This document shows, piece by piece, positions 18,512 to 25,938 of a DNA stretch of 64,000 nucleotides. Location of the stretch: assembly GCA_011050615.1 (NCBI GenBank), contig DRFJ01000015.1, positions 1-64,000 of the forward strand, read 5' to 3'. Position 1 is the first letter of the stretch, and each line of letters opens with the position of its first letter. Both the position numbers and the translations under genes were made by a program. Below the pieces are notes generated by a model, which saw only the letters and a program-made list of their open reading frames with translations, searched no databases and was not told the origin of the DNA. Origin of the DNA: Bacteroidota bacterium. Lineage in GTDB: Bacteria; Bacteroidota; Bacteroidia; Bacteroidales; VadinHA17.

Positions 18512-20167
18512 ATGAAGAGAATCACCGTTTTTATTTTACTGCTGATTGTTTCACTGCCGTCATTTACCCAGAATGCATATATACCTCCTGAAAAGCCAGC
18601 CCTGGTTATTGGTATTGTTATCGAACAATTCCGCTATGATTACCTCGATAAATACTGGAATATGTTTTCCGGGGGTGGCTTTAAAAAACTTATCGGTGAG
18701 GGTACCTTTTACAGGAATGCCTCATATGATTTTTTTCTGAGCCAGTCGGCACCGGCACATGCCACACTGGCCACCGGGACTGTTCCCCGTCACCATGGCG
18801 TTGTAGCTGATAACTGGTACCTGCCATTGCGGGAAGAGATAATATACTGCACATCAGATAACAGTGTAAACCCTGTGGGGGGTAGTTTTGAAAGGGGACT
18901 GCATTCACCGGTAAACCTGCTGGCTAGCACTTTTGGCGATGAACTTAAGCTGGCTACAGGGGGAAGGGCGAAGGTATACGGGCTCGGAATCAGGGAGAAC
19001 GGCGCTATACTGGCCTCGGGTCATTCAGCTGATGCAGCTTACTGGTATGATAATGTGACAGGGACCTGGATGACGAGCACTTATTATCTCGATTCATTAC
19101 CCGCCTGGCTGAATGATTTTAATGCTATGAATCTGGCCGATACCTACCTTGACGGTAAATGGACCACCCTTCATGATATTAAAAAATATGAGATATGCCT
19201 TCCCGATACAAATAAATATGAGATGGGGATTGATGGCCGTACAGTTTTTCCATATGATATGAGGAAAATGAGTACTTCATCGCTCCTGGGCATTCTTAAT
19301 AAGAAGAGAGACTATTCATTTCTGGAGAAAGTGCCTGCCTCTGACACCTATACTGCCGATATGGCCATCAGGCTGATTGAAGAAGAAGGACTCGGGGAGG
19401 ATGAGATTACTGATTTTCTCAGTGTGACATTTTCCGCGACAGATAATATAGGACATAATTTCGGCCCTTCCTCCGTTGAAATGGCTGATGCAATCATGAG
19501 ACTCGACCGCGACATTGAACATTTCCTGGATTATTTAAATGACAAGCTGGGAAAGAAAAATATTCTCATTTACCTTACTTCGGCACACGGGCTTGCTGAA
19601 ATACCAGCAGTTCTTTCAGATAAAAAAATTCCTTCTGGCTACTTCAGGCATAACCAGGCAATTACCCTCCTTAAAAGTTACCTGAACGTGATTTATGGTC
19701 AGGGCAACTGGCTTAAGGGCTATTATGAGAAACAGGTTTACCTCAACCGGACACTTATCGAAGACTCCGGACTGGAGTTGTCAGACTTCCAGGTTACCGT
19801 ATCAAGATTCCTTACACAGTTCACTGGCGTGGCAAATGCCGTACCGGGAACTGTCCTTTCTGATAATGAATTTACCAGGGGTCACTATGCAAAGATGCGT
19901 GACAGCTTTGATCCATTGAGAAGCGGGGATGTAATAATTAACCTCAGGCCAGCCTGGGTTGAGAACGATCTAAGGGTAACGAACCATAACTCAGCATATG
20001 AATACGATTCCCATGTTCCTCTTATATGGTATGGGTGGACAGTGAACAGAGCAAGTGTTACCAGGAAGGTAAGCATGAATGATCTGGCAGCAACCCTTTC
20101 AGCCCTTTGCAGGGTGCCCTTTCCTAATGCCTGCACAGGAGAACCATTAACTGAACTTTTCAGATAA
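18512..20167 (+). CDS. PafA-like alkaline-phosphatase superfamily protein with altered active site
   Basis: The 551-residue exported protein (signal peptide 1-19) follows the fold and length of Flavobacterium-type phosphate-irrepressible alkaline phosphatase PafA. Key positions have changed. The first metal-binding Asp of the usual VVDQ(M/F)R motif is Glu38 (GIVIEQFRYDYL); the nucleophile Thr is Ser79 (SQSAPAHATLATG); the Lys-Asp-Arg motif reads R161-E162-N163; and the usual ADHG metal motif is S-A-H-G (A358-H359). D311 and H315 (TDNIGHNFGP) and H501 (YDSHVPL) remain. The nucleotide sequence reads cleanly through every changed codon. It may be an inactive paralogue or use metals differently. 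It has its own promoter. Confidence 0.85.
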   Translation: MKRITVFILLLIVSLPSFTQNAYIPPEKPALVIGIVIEQFRYDYLDKYWNMFSGGGFKKLIGEGTFYRNASYDFFLSQSAPAHATLATGTVPRHHGVVADNWYLPLREEIIYCTSDNSVNPVGGSFERGLHSPVNLLASTFGDELKLATGGRAKVYGLGIRENGAILASGHSADAAYWYDNVTGTWMTSTYYLDSLPAWLNDFNAMNLADTYLDGKWTTLHDIKKYEICLPDTNKYEMGIDGRTVFPYDMRKMSTSSLLGILNKKRDYSFLEKVPASDTYTADMAIRLIEEEGLGEDEITDFLSVTFSATDNIGHNFGPSSVEMADAIMRLDRDIEHFLDYLNDKLGKKNILIYLTSAHGLAEIPAVLSDKKIPSGYFRHNQAITLLKSYLNVIYGQGNWLKGYYEKQVYLNRTLIEDSGLELSDFQVTVSRFLTQFTGVANAVPGTVLSDNEFTRGHYAKMRDSFDPLRSGDVIINLRPAWVENDLRVTNHNSAYEYDSHVPLIWYGWTVNRASVTRKVSMNDLAATLSALCRVPFPNACTGEPLTELFR

Positions 20168-20235
20168 TGGTATGCTTTTTGAACGTGCACCAGGAGATGC
20201 AAGGAAAATATATTTTTATGTTTTATTCATTTTTT

Positions 20236-20243
20236 TATATTTG
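20236..20243 (+). promoter_or_regulatory. -7 element TATATTTG for the TPR protein gene
   Basis: TATATTTG matches TAnnTTTG and lies 39 bases before the ATG at 20283. A T-rich stretch occupies the -33 position. Confidence 0.55.
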
Positions 20244-20282
20244 CATGAATTTTAAACTCGTAAATAATTAAATTTAAATACT

Positions 20283-21272
20283 ATGGGAGTATCATTAAGG
20301 AAAAGTTTAAAAGCAATGCTGTTCCTGGCATGTATGGGAGTTGCACCGGTCATTTACGGCCAGACAAATATCAATGATGTAAAGGCTTCTTTCAACCAGG
20401 CAGTTCAAATGGAGAAGATTAACCCGGAGGCTGCCATCAGTTCATATGAAACTGTTATTCAACTGGCGGACGAAGTCGGAGGTAATGAGGCTGAACAGAT
20501 CAAGAGTCAGGCTTTATCCCGCATTCCGAAAATGCATTATGAACTGGCAAAGAAACTTGCTGGCGCCAAAGACTATGAAGGGTCTGTGAAAATGCTCGAT
20601 GCTTCAATTGAAGGATTCAATAAGATAGGCGATAGCAGGAGTGCCTCACGGTCGCTGGGAACCATACTGAGCATAAGGAATGTGCAGGGTTCGGCAGCAA
20701 TTAATGAAGGTAACTATACCGAAGCACTTGCCTTTTATGATGATGCCTTGCAAAGAAACCCCGCTTACACAAAGGGCTATCTTGGAAGGCTATTGATTTA
20801 CGATAAGATGGAAGATGTTGATAAAATGGAGGAAACAGCCATTATGGGTCTTCAGATGTGCCAGCAGGAAAATGATAACAGGACTGCCGGTGATATAAAC
20901 AGGGTAATGAGTGCCCATTTTTTCAATGATGCACAGACAGCCATGGCCGGCAAGGATTATGCAAAAGCCGAAAGTAACCTGAAGGGCACGATTGAATACG
21001 GAAATAATAATATTATTGTGTATTACCAGCTTGGGCTTGCGCAGAAAGGCCAGGGAAAGTGGGAAGAAGCAGTTACTTCATTCAGTAAAGCCCTCGAACT
21101 TGAGACGGGTGGTGCTGAAGAGAAGGCAAAAATATATTTTGGACTGGGCGAGTCATACCAGGCCCTGGGCCGGAATGCACAGGCATGTGAGGCTTATAAG
21201 AATGCCTTTTATGGCGAGTTTGCCGAAGCAGCAAAGTACCAGGTCGAAAATGTCCTGGAATGCGATAAATAA
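20283..21272 (+). CDS. Exported tetratricopeptide-repeat protein
   Basis: The 329-residue protein has a signal peptide (about 1-27, ending IYGQ) followed by helical repeats. TPR units are clearest at NYTEALAFYDDALQRNPAYTKGYLGRLLIYDKM, YAKAESNLKGTIEYGNNN and GKWEEAVTSFSKALELETG, and a final one at ALGRNAQACEAYKNAF. It is probably a periplasmic protein-protein interaction scaffold. No partner is evident in the neighbours. The downstream gap contains a run of eight G at 21331-21338 and no clear terminator. Confidence 0.85.
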   Translation: MGVSLRKSLKAMLFLACMGVAPVIYGQTNINDVKASFNQAVQMEKINPEAAISSYETVIQLADEVGGNEAEQIKSQALSRIPKMHYELAKKLAGAKDYEGSVKMLDASIEGFNKIGDSRSASRSLGTILSIRNVQGSAAINEGNYTEALAFYDDALQRNPAYTKGYLGRLLIYDKMEDVDKMEETAIMGLQMCQQENDNRTAGDINRVMSAHFFNDAQTAMAGKDYAKAESNLKGTIEYGNNNIIVYYQLGLAQKGQGKWEEAVTSFSKALELETGGAEEKAKIYFGLGESYQALGRNAQACEAYKNAFYGEFAEAAKYQVENVLECDK

Positions 21273-21352
21273 TTGCTGATTATCACGAATTAGAACAAAC
21301 TTATACAGATGAAGTCCTCCTTTGCCTGCAGGGGGGGGTTGTGCAGCATTAC

Positions 21353-22075
21353 TCATAACTGATATTCATCTCTCACCCTGCACGCCATCTCAAGCAAACC
21401 GGGATCATCTTCGTAGCCATTACCCAGAACTACCATATCTGCACCGGCATTAAAGGCCTCTCTGATATCATCACCTGAACGAAGTCCCCCTCCCACAATC
21501 AGTGGAACACTTACTGCACCGCGCACTTCCCTTATCATGGCGGGAGGCACCGTGTGACTGGCTCCGCTGCCGCCCTCAAGATAAATGAGCTTCAGACCCA
21601 GCATTTCTCCTGCTATGGCTGTGGCTGCTGCTATATCAATCTTTGAAGATGGTATTGCATCGGTCTGGCTCATGTATTCAACTGATGTTCTGGCACCGCA
21701 ACTGACAAGAATATAAGCAGTGGCTATGATTTCAATATCCATCTTCCTTAAATGGGGTGCCGCTATAACATGGTTTCCAATGAGGAGATCAGGATTCCTG
21801 CCCGAAATAAGCGACAATAACAATATAGCGTCGGCCTTGTCACTTAACTGGAGGAGGCTTCCGGGGAAAAGTACAACAGGTATATCAGTGCTTCCCTTAA
21901 GACTTGATATAAGCTCATCGGGATGGACACCGGTCAGGCTTCCTCCGATAAAAATAAAATCAGGCCTGTACTTCGGTTTTATATCTTTAAGCATCCTTAT
22001 ATCGTCAGGCTCATAATTATCAGGATCCATTAACAGGGCGATACATTTTTGCCTCTTCAGACTCTCTATCATCAT
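21353..22075 (-). CDS. Geranylgeranylglyceryl phosphate synthase family protein (PcrB/GGGPS)
   Basis: TIM-barrel prenyltransferase of 240 residues. It shows ALLMDPDNYEPDD at the start, FIGGSLTGVH (phosphate/glycerol-1-phosphate site), TAYILVSCGARTSVEYMSQT, LIYLEGGSGASHTVP and LIVGGGLRSGDDI near the end, all typical of group II GGGPS. This group occurs in Bacteroidota as well as Archaea and attaches a polyprenyl chain to sn-glycerol-1-phosphate. The gene begins inside the PPTase gene, overlapping it by 56 bases in another frame, so translation is probably coupled. No downstream archaeal-type lipid gene is nearby, and the product's fate is unknown. Confidence 0.9.
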   Translation of the reverse strand: MMIESLKRQKCIALLMDPDNYEPDDIRMLKDIKPKYRPDFIFIGGSLTGVHPDELISSLKGSTDIPVVLFPGSLLQLSDKADAILLLSLISGRNPDLLIGNHVIAAPHLRKMDIEIIATAYILVSCGARTSVEYMSQTDAIPSSKIDIAAATAIAGEMLGLKLIYLEGGSGASHTVPPAMIREVRGAVSVPLIVGGGLRSGDDIREAFNAGADMVVLGNGYEDDPGLLEMACRVRDEYQL

Positions 22076-22709
22076 ATTCTTTTTTAGTCCAGACTATTGC
22101 ATAATTCTCATACCGCGTATACTGCAAATCAAATACCTCGTTAATCAATTCGGTTTTTACTTCGCCCCTTATATCACCCGATTCCTGAACATTGAAGGGA
22201 TAAATGGTGATATTCTTCTGCATGTTAATCCCTTCCTTGTCGCATATTTTGAAAAGGGCTTCTTTTGCACACCAGTGAAGGTAGAGATGGTATTTTTTGA
22301 GTTCCCTCTTCCTGGTAATTTTTTCGTTATCATTGATGAATTTCCGGGCTATTCCCATAATATTTGAACTCATATATTCAAGGTCGAGGCCGATTCTTTC
22401 ACGGGAACTCAGCATTAAAGCTGTAAGTTTATTGGAATGGGAAATACTTATAAAATGAGATCCGTCTTTAATAAATGGTTTATTATTCTTATTATATACT
22501 ATTCTTGCTTCGGGGTCAAGGAGTTCTGCCAGCAGTGCCCGTACACTCAAAAATTCCAGCTTCCTTGAAGTGCTCTTGAATTGCATGAATTTCTTCCGGT
22601 CATCCGGGCCCAGTTCAACCATCGACATTAATGTCTTAAGGTCCTCTTCTATTTTCCATACTCCCAGCATCGTGTATTCATTGAGATGATGTTCAGATAT
22701 ACAGGCCAT
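22020..22709 (-). CDS. 4'-phosphopantetheinyl transferase, Sfp type
   Basis: The 229-residue enzyme transfers phosphopantetheine from CoA to carrier-protein serines. Motifs are HFISISHSNKLTALM, the metal-binding RIGLDLEYM, and HWCAKEALFKICDKEG, which is the WxxKEAxxK signature. Acyl carrier protein is the probable substrate; fabD at the right end of the window belongs to that pathway. The 3' end overlaps the GGGPS gene by 56 bases; gldD ends 12 bases upstream. Confidence 0.92.
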   Translation of the reverse strand: MACISEHHLNEYTMLGVWKIEEDLKTLMSMVELGPDDRKKFMQFKSTSRKLEFLSVRALLAELLDPEARIVYNKNNKPFIKDGSHFISISHSNKLTALMLSSRERIGLDLEYMSSNIMGIARKFINDNEKITRKRELKKYHLYLHWCAKEALFKICDKEGINMQKNITIYPFNVQESGDIRGEVKTELINEVFDLQYTRYENYAIVWTKKEYDDRESEEAKMYRPVNGS

Positions 22710-22721
22710 AGTATCGTTTTA

Positions 22722-23303
22722 TCATTTCCACTCAAGTGTCTCAATAAGGTGTATTATATCTTCCCTGAAAAAATTTATCACCGGAGCCAGAGAATCTTTG
22801 TTGGGTTGGGCGTCAAAATACAGGGAACCCCTAAGGTAATGACTTATACTGTCAGTAACAAAGAACTGCACCGATGAAGCCGCATCACCACTTATCAGAT
22901 AAATAATCCCAAACACATTTTTTTCTTCGTTGGTCCATAACTTTTCTTCGATGGCATCGGCTTTAACAGAATGCTTATATGCAAGTTTATGGGCATCATC
23001 GGTGAGTAGTCCGAGGTTGTTTTTTACATCCATATAGCTGAGGTGCAGCCTGCCCTTATAGTCAGGGAATTCAATATTGAACCAGCAGTATTCATCCATA
23101 CCCGGTTCTTTGCTTATCAGGCTGTAAACCGGGTATTCGAAGGTGAAGGGACAAAGAGAATCAAACCTGGTATAATTCTTTTCAGGGAAGTCAATCCTGA
23201 AATGTCCCCTGGGCCTGGGTATACTGTTGTCGCCGCATGAAAACATTGAAAATACAAGACATGCGCTTATGATGAATAATATTTCATTTTTCCGGCTAAT
23301 CAT
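22722..23303 (-). CDS. gldD: Gliding motility lipoprotein GldD
   Basis: The 193-residue lipoprotein has the lipobox FSMFSC (Cys at about 23) followed by RPRGHFRIDFPEKNYTRFDS, the conserved GldD opening (P-x-G-(Y/H)-F-R-I-D). GldD is required with the type IX secretion/gliding machinery in flavobacteria, although its exact task is unknown. The start overlaps the gldE stop by eight bases, and ssb-gldE-gldD-PPTase is a conserved order in Bacteroidota. Confidence 0.92.
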   Translation of the reverse strand: MISRKNEILFIISACLVFSMFSCGDNSIPRPRGHFRIDFPEKNYTRFDSLCPFTFEYPVYSLISKEPGMDEYCWFNIEFPDYKGRLHLSYMDVKNNLGLLTDDAHKLAYKHSVKADAIEEKLWTNEEKNVFGIIYLISGDAASSVQFFVTDSISHYLRGSLYFDAQPNKDSLAPVINFFREDIIHLIETLEWK

Positions 23304-24618
23304 CTCCGCCTGGTCTTATTTCCACCCTCAGTTTTTTTATCCTCCGTTTATCAGCTGAAAGGATTTTAAAATGGAAATCTTTATAATCGATGCTGAATCC
23401 CTGACCCGGTATCTCACCGGTAAGCTCTAATATCAATCCGGCCAGCGTATCCGAATCACCTCTAACCTCTTCAAAGGGATCACTGTCAATTTCCATAACC
23501 TTAAAAAAGTCATTCAGAAGTGTTTTTCCTTCGAAAATATAAATATTGTCTTCAATCTTCTCAAAAGAGATCTCCTCTTCATCATGTTCATCCGGGATCT
23601 CACCCACAATTTCTTCAAGGATATCTTCGAGAGTTATAATCCCGCTGGTTCCACCATATTCGTCTATGACAATAGCCATATGTATCTTTTTTGTCTGGAA
23701 TTCCTCAAGGAGCTCGTTTATCCGTTTTGTTTCCGGGACGAAATAAGAAGGCCTCAGCAGGGACTGCCATTTGAAGCCTGCCGGTTTATGGTAGTGGGGA
23801 AGGATATCCTTTACATAGAGAATACCTTCCACGTTATCGAAGGTTTGTGAGAATACGGGTATCCGGGAATAGCCTGATTCAGTGATCTGGGATATCACCT
23901 CACTGAAGGGTGTTTTTATGTCGATAGCCATTATGTCTATCCTGGGCTTCATTATTTCCTTTGCTTCAATATTTCCGAATTTTACTATTCCCTTAAGTAT
24001 TTTTGCATCATCTTTGTTTTCACCCGATGCCAGGCTTATGGCCTCAGAAAGTTCACCCTTGCTAATGCTGTGGTCTTTCTGCCCGTTCCTGTTTTTTACA
24101 AGGGATGTTGATTTTATAAGGAAAACACTAAGTGGCCTGAATATTTTCTCGCATATGCTCAGTGGCATTGCCATAAGGAGGCTAAAGCGCACATTTTGTT
24201 TTGTCGCATAAACTTTAGGAAGGATCTCGCCAAAAAGAAGCAGGATAAAGGTAATTCCTATAACCTTAAGCAGGAAACCAAGCAGGGGCTTATCCGAAAA
24301 ATCAAACAGATGGTTGCTTATATAGGCAGATAATAGCACAATGCCCACATTTACGAAATTATTGGCTATAAGTATGGTGCTCAGTAATTCTTCAGGTTTT
24401 ACCAGGAGCTTAAGTGCGACCGAGGACTTACGTGAGCGCTTATGTGTGAGTTCATCAATCTGGGCCGGTCCAAGCGAGAAAAAAGCCACCTCTGAACCGG
24501 AAATAAATGCTGAACAGATAAGCAAGAGCACCAGTACAGCGAGTTCAATGATCACAGGTCTTGTAATGGCAATAATATGTAAAGCTAAGATCTGTTGATA
24601 AGGGTCAATAGTATCCAA
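23296..24618 (-). CDS. gldE: Gliding-motility-associated membrane protein GldE (CNNM/CBS, HlyC/CorC type)
   Basis: The 440-residue protein has an N-terminal CNNM membrane domain with about four hydrophobic segments (residues about 20-170, including SGSEVAFFSLGPAQID), a CBS-domain pair (about 215-335, with MKPRIDIMAIDIKTPF and VIDEYGGTSGIITLEDILEEIVGEI) and a CorC/HlyC C-terminal domain. This layout is shared with CorC-type ion transport proteins; the position before gldD and the length identify GldE. It starts 21 bases after ssb and is probably cotranscribed with it. Confidence 0.92.
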   Translation of the reverse strand: MDTIDPYQQILALHIIAITRPVIIELAVLVLLLICSAFISGSEVAFFSLGPAQIDELTHKRSRKSSVALKLLVKPEELLSTILIANNFVNVGIVLLSAYISNHLFDFSDKPLLGFLLKVIGITFILLLFGEILPKVYATKQNVRFSLLMAMPLSICEKIFRPLSVFLIKSTSLVKNRNGQKDHSISKGELSEAISLASGENKDDAKILKGIVKFGNIEAKEIMKPRIDIMAIDIKTPFSEVISQITESGYSRIPVFSQTFDNVEGILYVKDILPHYHKPAGFKWQSLLRPSYFVPETKRINELLEEFQTKKIHMAIVIDEYGGTSGIITLEDILEEIVGEIPDEHDEEEISFEKIEDNIYIFEGKTLLNDFFKVMEIDSDPFEEVRGDSDTLAGLILELTGEIPGQGFSIDYKDFHFKILSADKRRIKKLRVEIRPGGDD

Positions 24619-24639
24619 TTGACAAGCATTTGATTAACA

Positions 24640-25131
24640 CTAGAATGGCAGGTCGTCAGCTTCACCGGAGGCTTCAGGTGAATCGCCCGGATCACCGAAA
24701 GGCCTATCAGTCCGTGATGCTGCTTCATTGTCATCCTGTTTTAACTGGTTTTCAGTTTCACTGAAGGAAGATTTGTCATCAGTATCGCCTGACTGGCTGT
24801 CGGAGCGGCGTCCAAGCATCTGCATGTTATCAGCAATAATCTCTGTAATATATCTCTTGTTTCCGTCCCTGTCATCGTATGAACGGGTACGTATTTTCCC
24901 CTCAATAAAAAGCTGGGACCCTTTTTTTACAAACTTCTCGGCAACCTCAGCAAGGCCTCTCCATAATACAACATTATGCCACTCAGTCGTGGTTATTCGT
25001 TCTCCATCCCTGCTCCTGTAAGTCTCACTTGTGGCAAAAGGAAACCTGGCCACCGGTACATTTGTGTCGACATAACGTACCTCCGGGTCTTTTCCTACGT
25101 TACCCACTAAAATAACCTTGTTAACTGACAT
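24640..25131 (-). CDS. ssb: Single-stranded DNA-binding protein
   Basis: The 163-residue protein has an OB-fold at 1-110 (NKVILVGNVGKDPEVRY, FPFATSETYR, TEWHNVVLWRGLAEVAEKFVKKGSQLFIEGKIRTRSY), a disordered Asp/Glu/Ser-rich linker, and the acidic tail ending DDLPF, which recruits replication and repair partners. It is the first gene of the ssb-gldE-gldD operon and has a consensus promoter. Confidence 0.97.
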   Translation of the reverse strand: MSVNKVILVGNVGKDPEVRYVDTNVPVARFPFATSETYRSRDGERITTTEWHNVVLWRGLAEVAEKFVKKGSQLFIEGKIRTRSYDDRDGNKRYITEIIADNMQMLGRRSDSQSGDTDDKSSFSETENQLKQDDNEAASRTDRPFGDPGDSPEASGEADDLPF

Positions 25132-25165
25132 TTTAATTTAGTTTAAAATACAATTATTTAGGAAG

Positions 25166-25195
25166 TAAAGGTAGTAAAAATAAAGCTTGTAACAA
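25166..25195 (-). promoter_or_regulatory. ssb promoter TTG-N19-TACCTTTA
   Basis: On the minus strand, TTG (25193-25195) and TACCTTTA (25166-25173) are exactly 19 bases apart, one mismatch from TAnnTTTG. It sits 35 bases upstream of the ssb ATG. Confidence 0.65.
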
Positions 25196-25386
25196 CCGGT
25201 CAGCAAAAAATGGAATGTATTTTATGTAGTTTCAGCCTCACCCCGCTAGTGAAAAGGCCGGGCGGAACATCTCCAATAGAGGCAAAATGATGCTCATGCC
25301 TAATATATTGACACTATTTCAGGGAGTTATGAATTAAAAAAAGTAAAAAATTAGGCTAAGTGTTTTATTTATAGAAAATAATATTT
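25196..25386. other. Divergent intergenic region between ssb and HU genes
   Basis: The full gap between ssb and the HU gene is about 320 bases. Apart from the two promoters I see no open frame, no strong hairpin and no repeat here. It is A/T-rich toward the HU side, with a short G+C-rich patch around 25240-25275. Confidence 0.6.
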
Positions 25387-25394
25387 TACATTTG
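25387..25394 (+). promoter_or_regulatory. -7 element TACATTTG for the HU gene
   Basis: TACATTTG is an exact TAnnTTTG match 58 bases before the HU ATG. TGTTTT (25361-25366) lies 20 bases upstream as a weak -33 element. A leader of roughly 50 A/T-rich bases follows. Confidence 0.6.
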
Positions 25395-25452
25395 CAGTTG
25401 TTAATTTCGAAAAAATTAAAACATATAAATTGTTGAATTAAAATTCATTAAA

Positions 25453-25737
25453 ATGACTAAAGCAGACATCGTTAACGAAATTGCCAAAAAAACCGGTATT
25501 GAAAAGGTAACTGTTCAGAGAACTGTTGAAGAGTTCATGGATTCGGTAAAAGATTCAATGGTTGATGGTAATAATGTATACCTCAGGGGATTTGGCAGCT
25601 TCATAGTTAAGAAAAGAGCAAAGAAAACTGCAAGGAATATTTCCAGGAATACTACCATTATTATTCCTGAACATTTCATTCCGGCTTTCAAACCTTCAAA
25701 GTCATTTATTAACAAGGTTAAGAATAACGTTAAGTAA
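25453..25737 (+). CDS. HU-family DNA-binding protein
   Basis: The 94-residue nucleoid protein bends DNA as a dimer. It starts MTKADIVNEIAKKTGIEK and has the family core VYLRGFGSFIVKKRAKKTARNISRNT, whose Arg/Lys-rich arm enters the minor groove, followed by PAFKPSKSF. It is followed after eight bases by the 30-codon basic protein gene, so the two share a transcript. Confidence 0.96.
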   Translation: MTKADIVNEIAKKTGIEKVTVQRTVEEFMDSVKDSMVDGNNVYLRGFGSFIVKKRAKKTARNISRNTTIIIPEHFIPAFKPSKSFINKVKNNVK

Positions 25738-25745
25738 TTAATTTT

Positions 25746-25838
25746 ATGCCAAGCGGGAAAAAAAGAAAAAGACATAAGATGGCTACCCACAAACGAAAAA
25801 AGCGTTTGAGGAAGAACAGGCATAAGAAGAAGAAATAG
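25746..25838 (+). CDS. 30-residue Lys/Arg-rich protein, AURKAIP1/COX24-type (probable small ribosomal protein)
   Basis: A short gene reads MPSGKKRKRHKMATHKRKKR and then LRKNRHKKKK before TAG at 25836-25838. More than half the residues are Lys or Arg. Short proteins of this sequence type are conserved in Bacteroidota and annotated as AURKAIP1/COX24-domain proteins; the family includes mitochondrial ribosomal protein mS38, so a place on the small ribosomal subunit is likely. It lies between HU and RNase G, eight bases after HU, and is followed by a hairpin. The composition would be hard to reach by chance. Confidence 0.85.
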   Translation: MPSGKKRKRHKMATHKRKKRLRKNRHKKKK

Positions 25839-25872
25839 GCTCCTGTGCCAAAGGTTGTTCACAATTTATGCA

Positions 25873-25902
25873 AAACCTAAAGATTGTCTGATCTTTAGGT
25901 TT
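25873..25902 (+). terminator. Perfect 12-bp hairpin after the small ribosomal-type gene
   Basis: AAACCTAAAGAT (25873-25884) pairs perfectly with 25891-25902 around a six-base loop. Only a short T run follows, so termination efficiency is uncertain. It separates the HU transcript from RNase G. Confidence 0.6.
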
Positions 25903-25938
25903 AGTATATTATAAAAATAAGATCTATATTACCTTAAT

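Noticed and set aside
21326-21346. CTGCA-G8-TTG-TGCAG between the TPR gene and the GGGPS gene
   Set aside because: Short imperfect palindrome with a G run; no T tail and no clear function; also a possible sequencing-error site.
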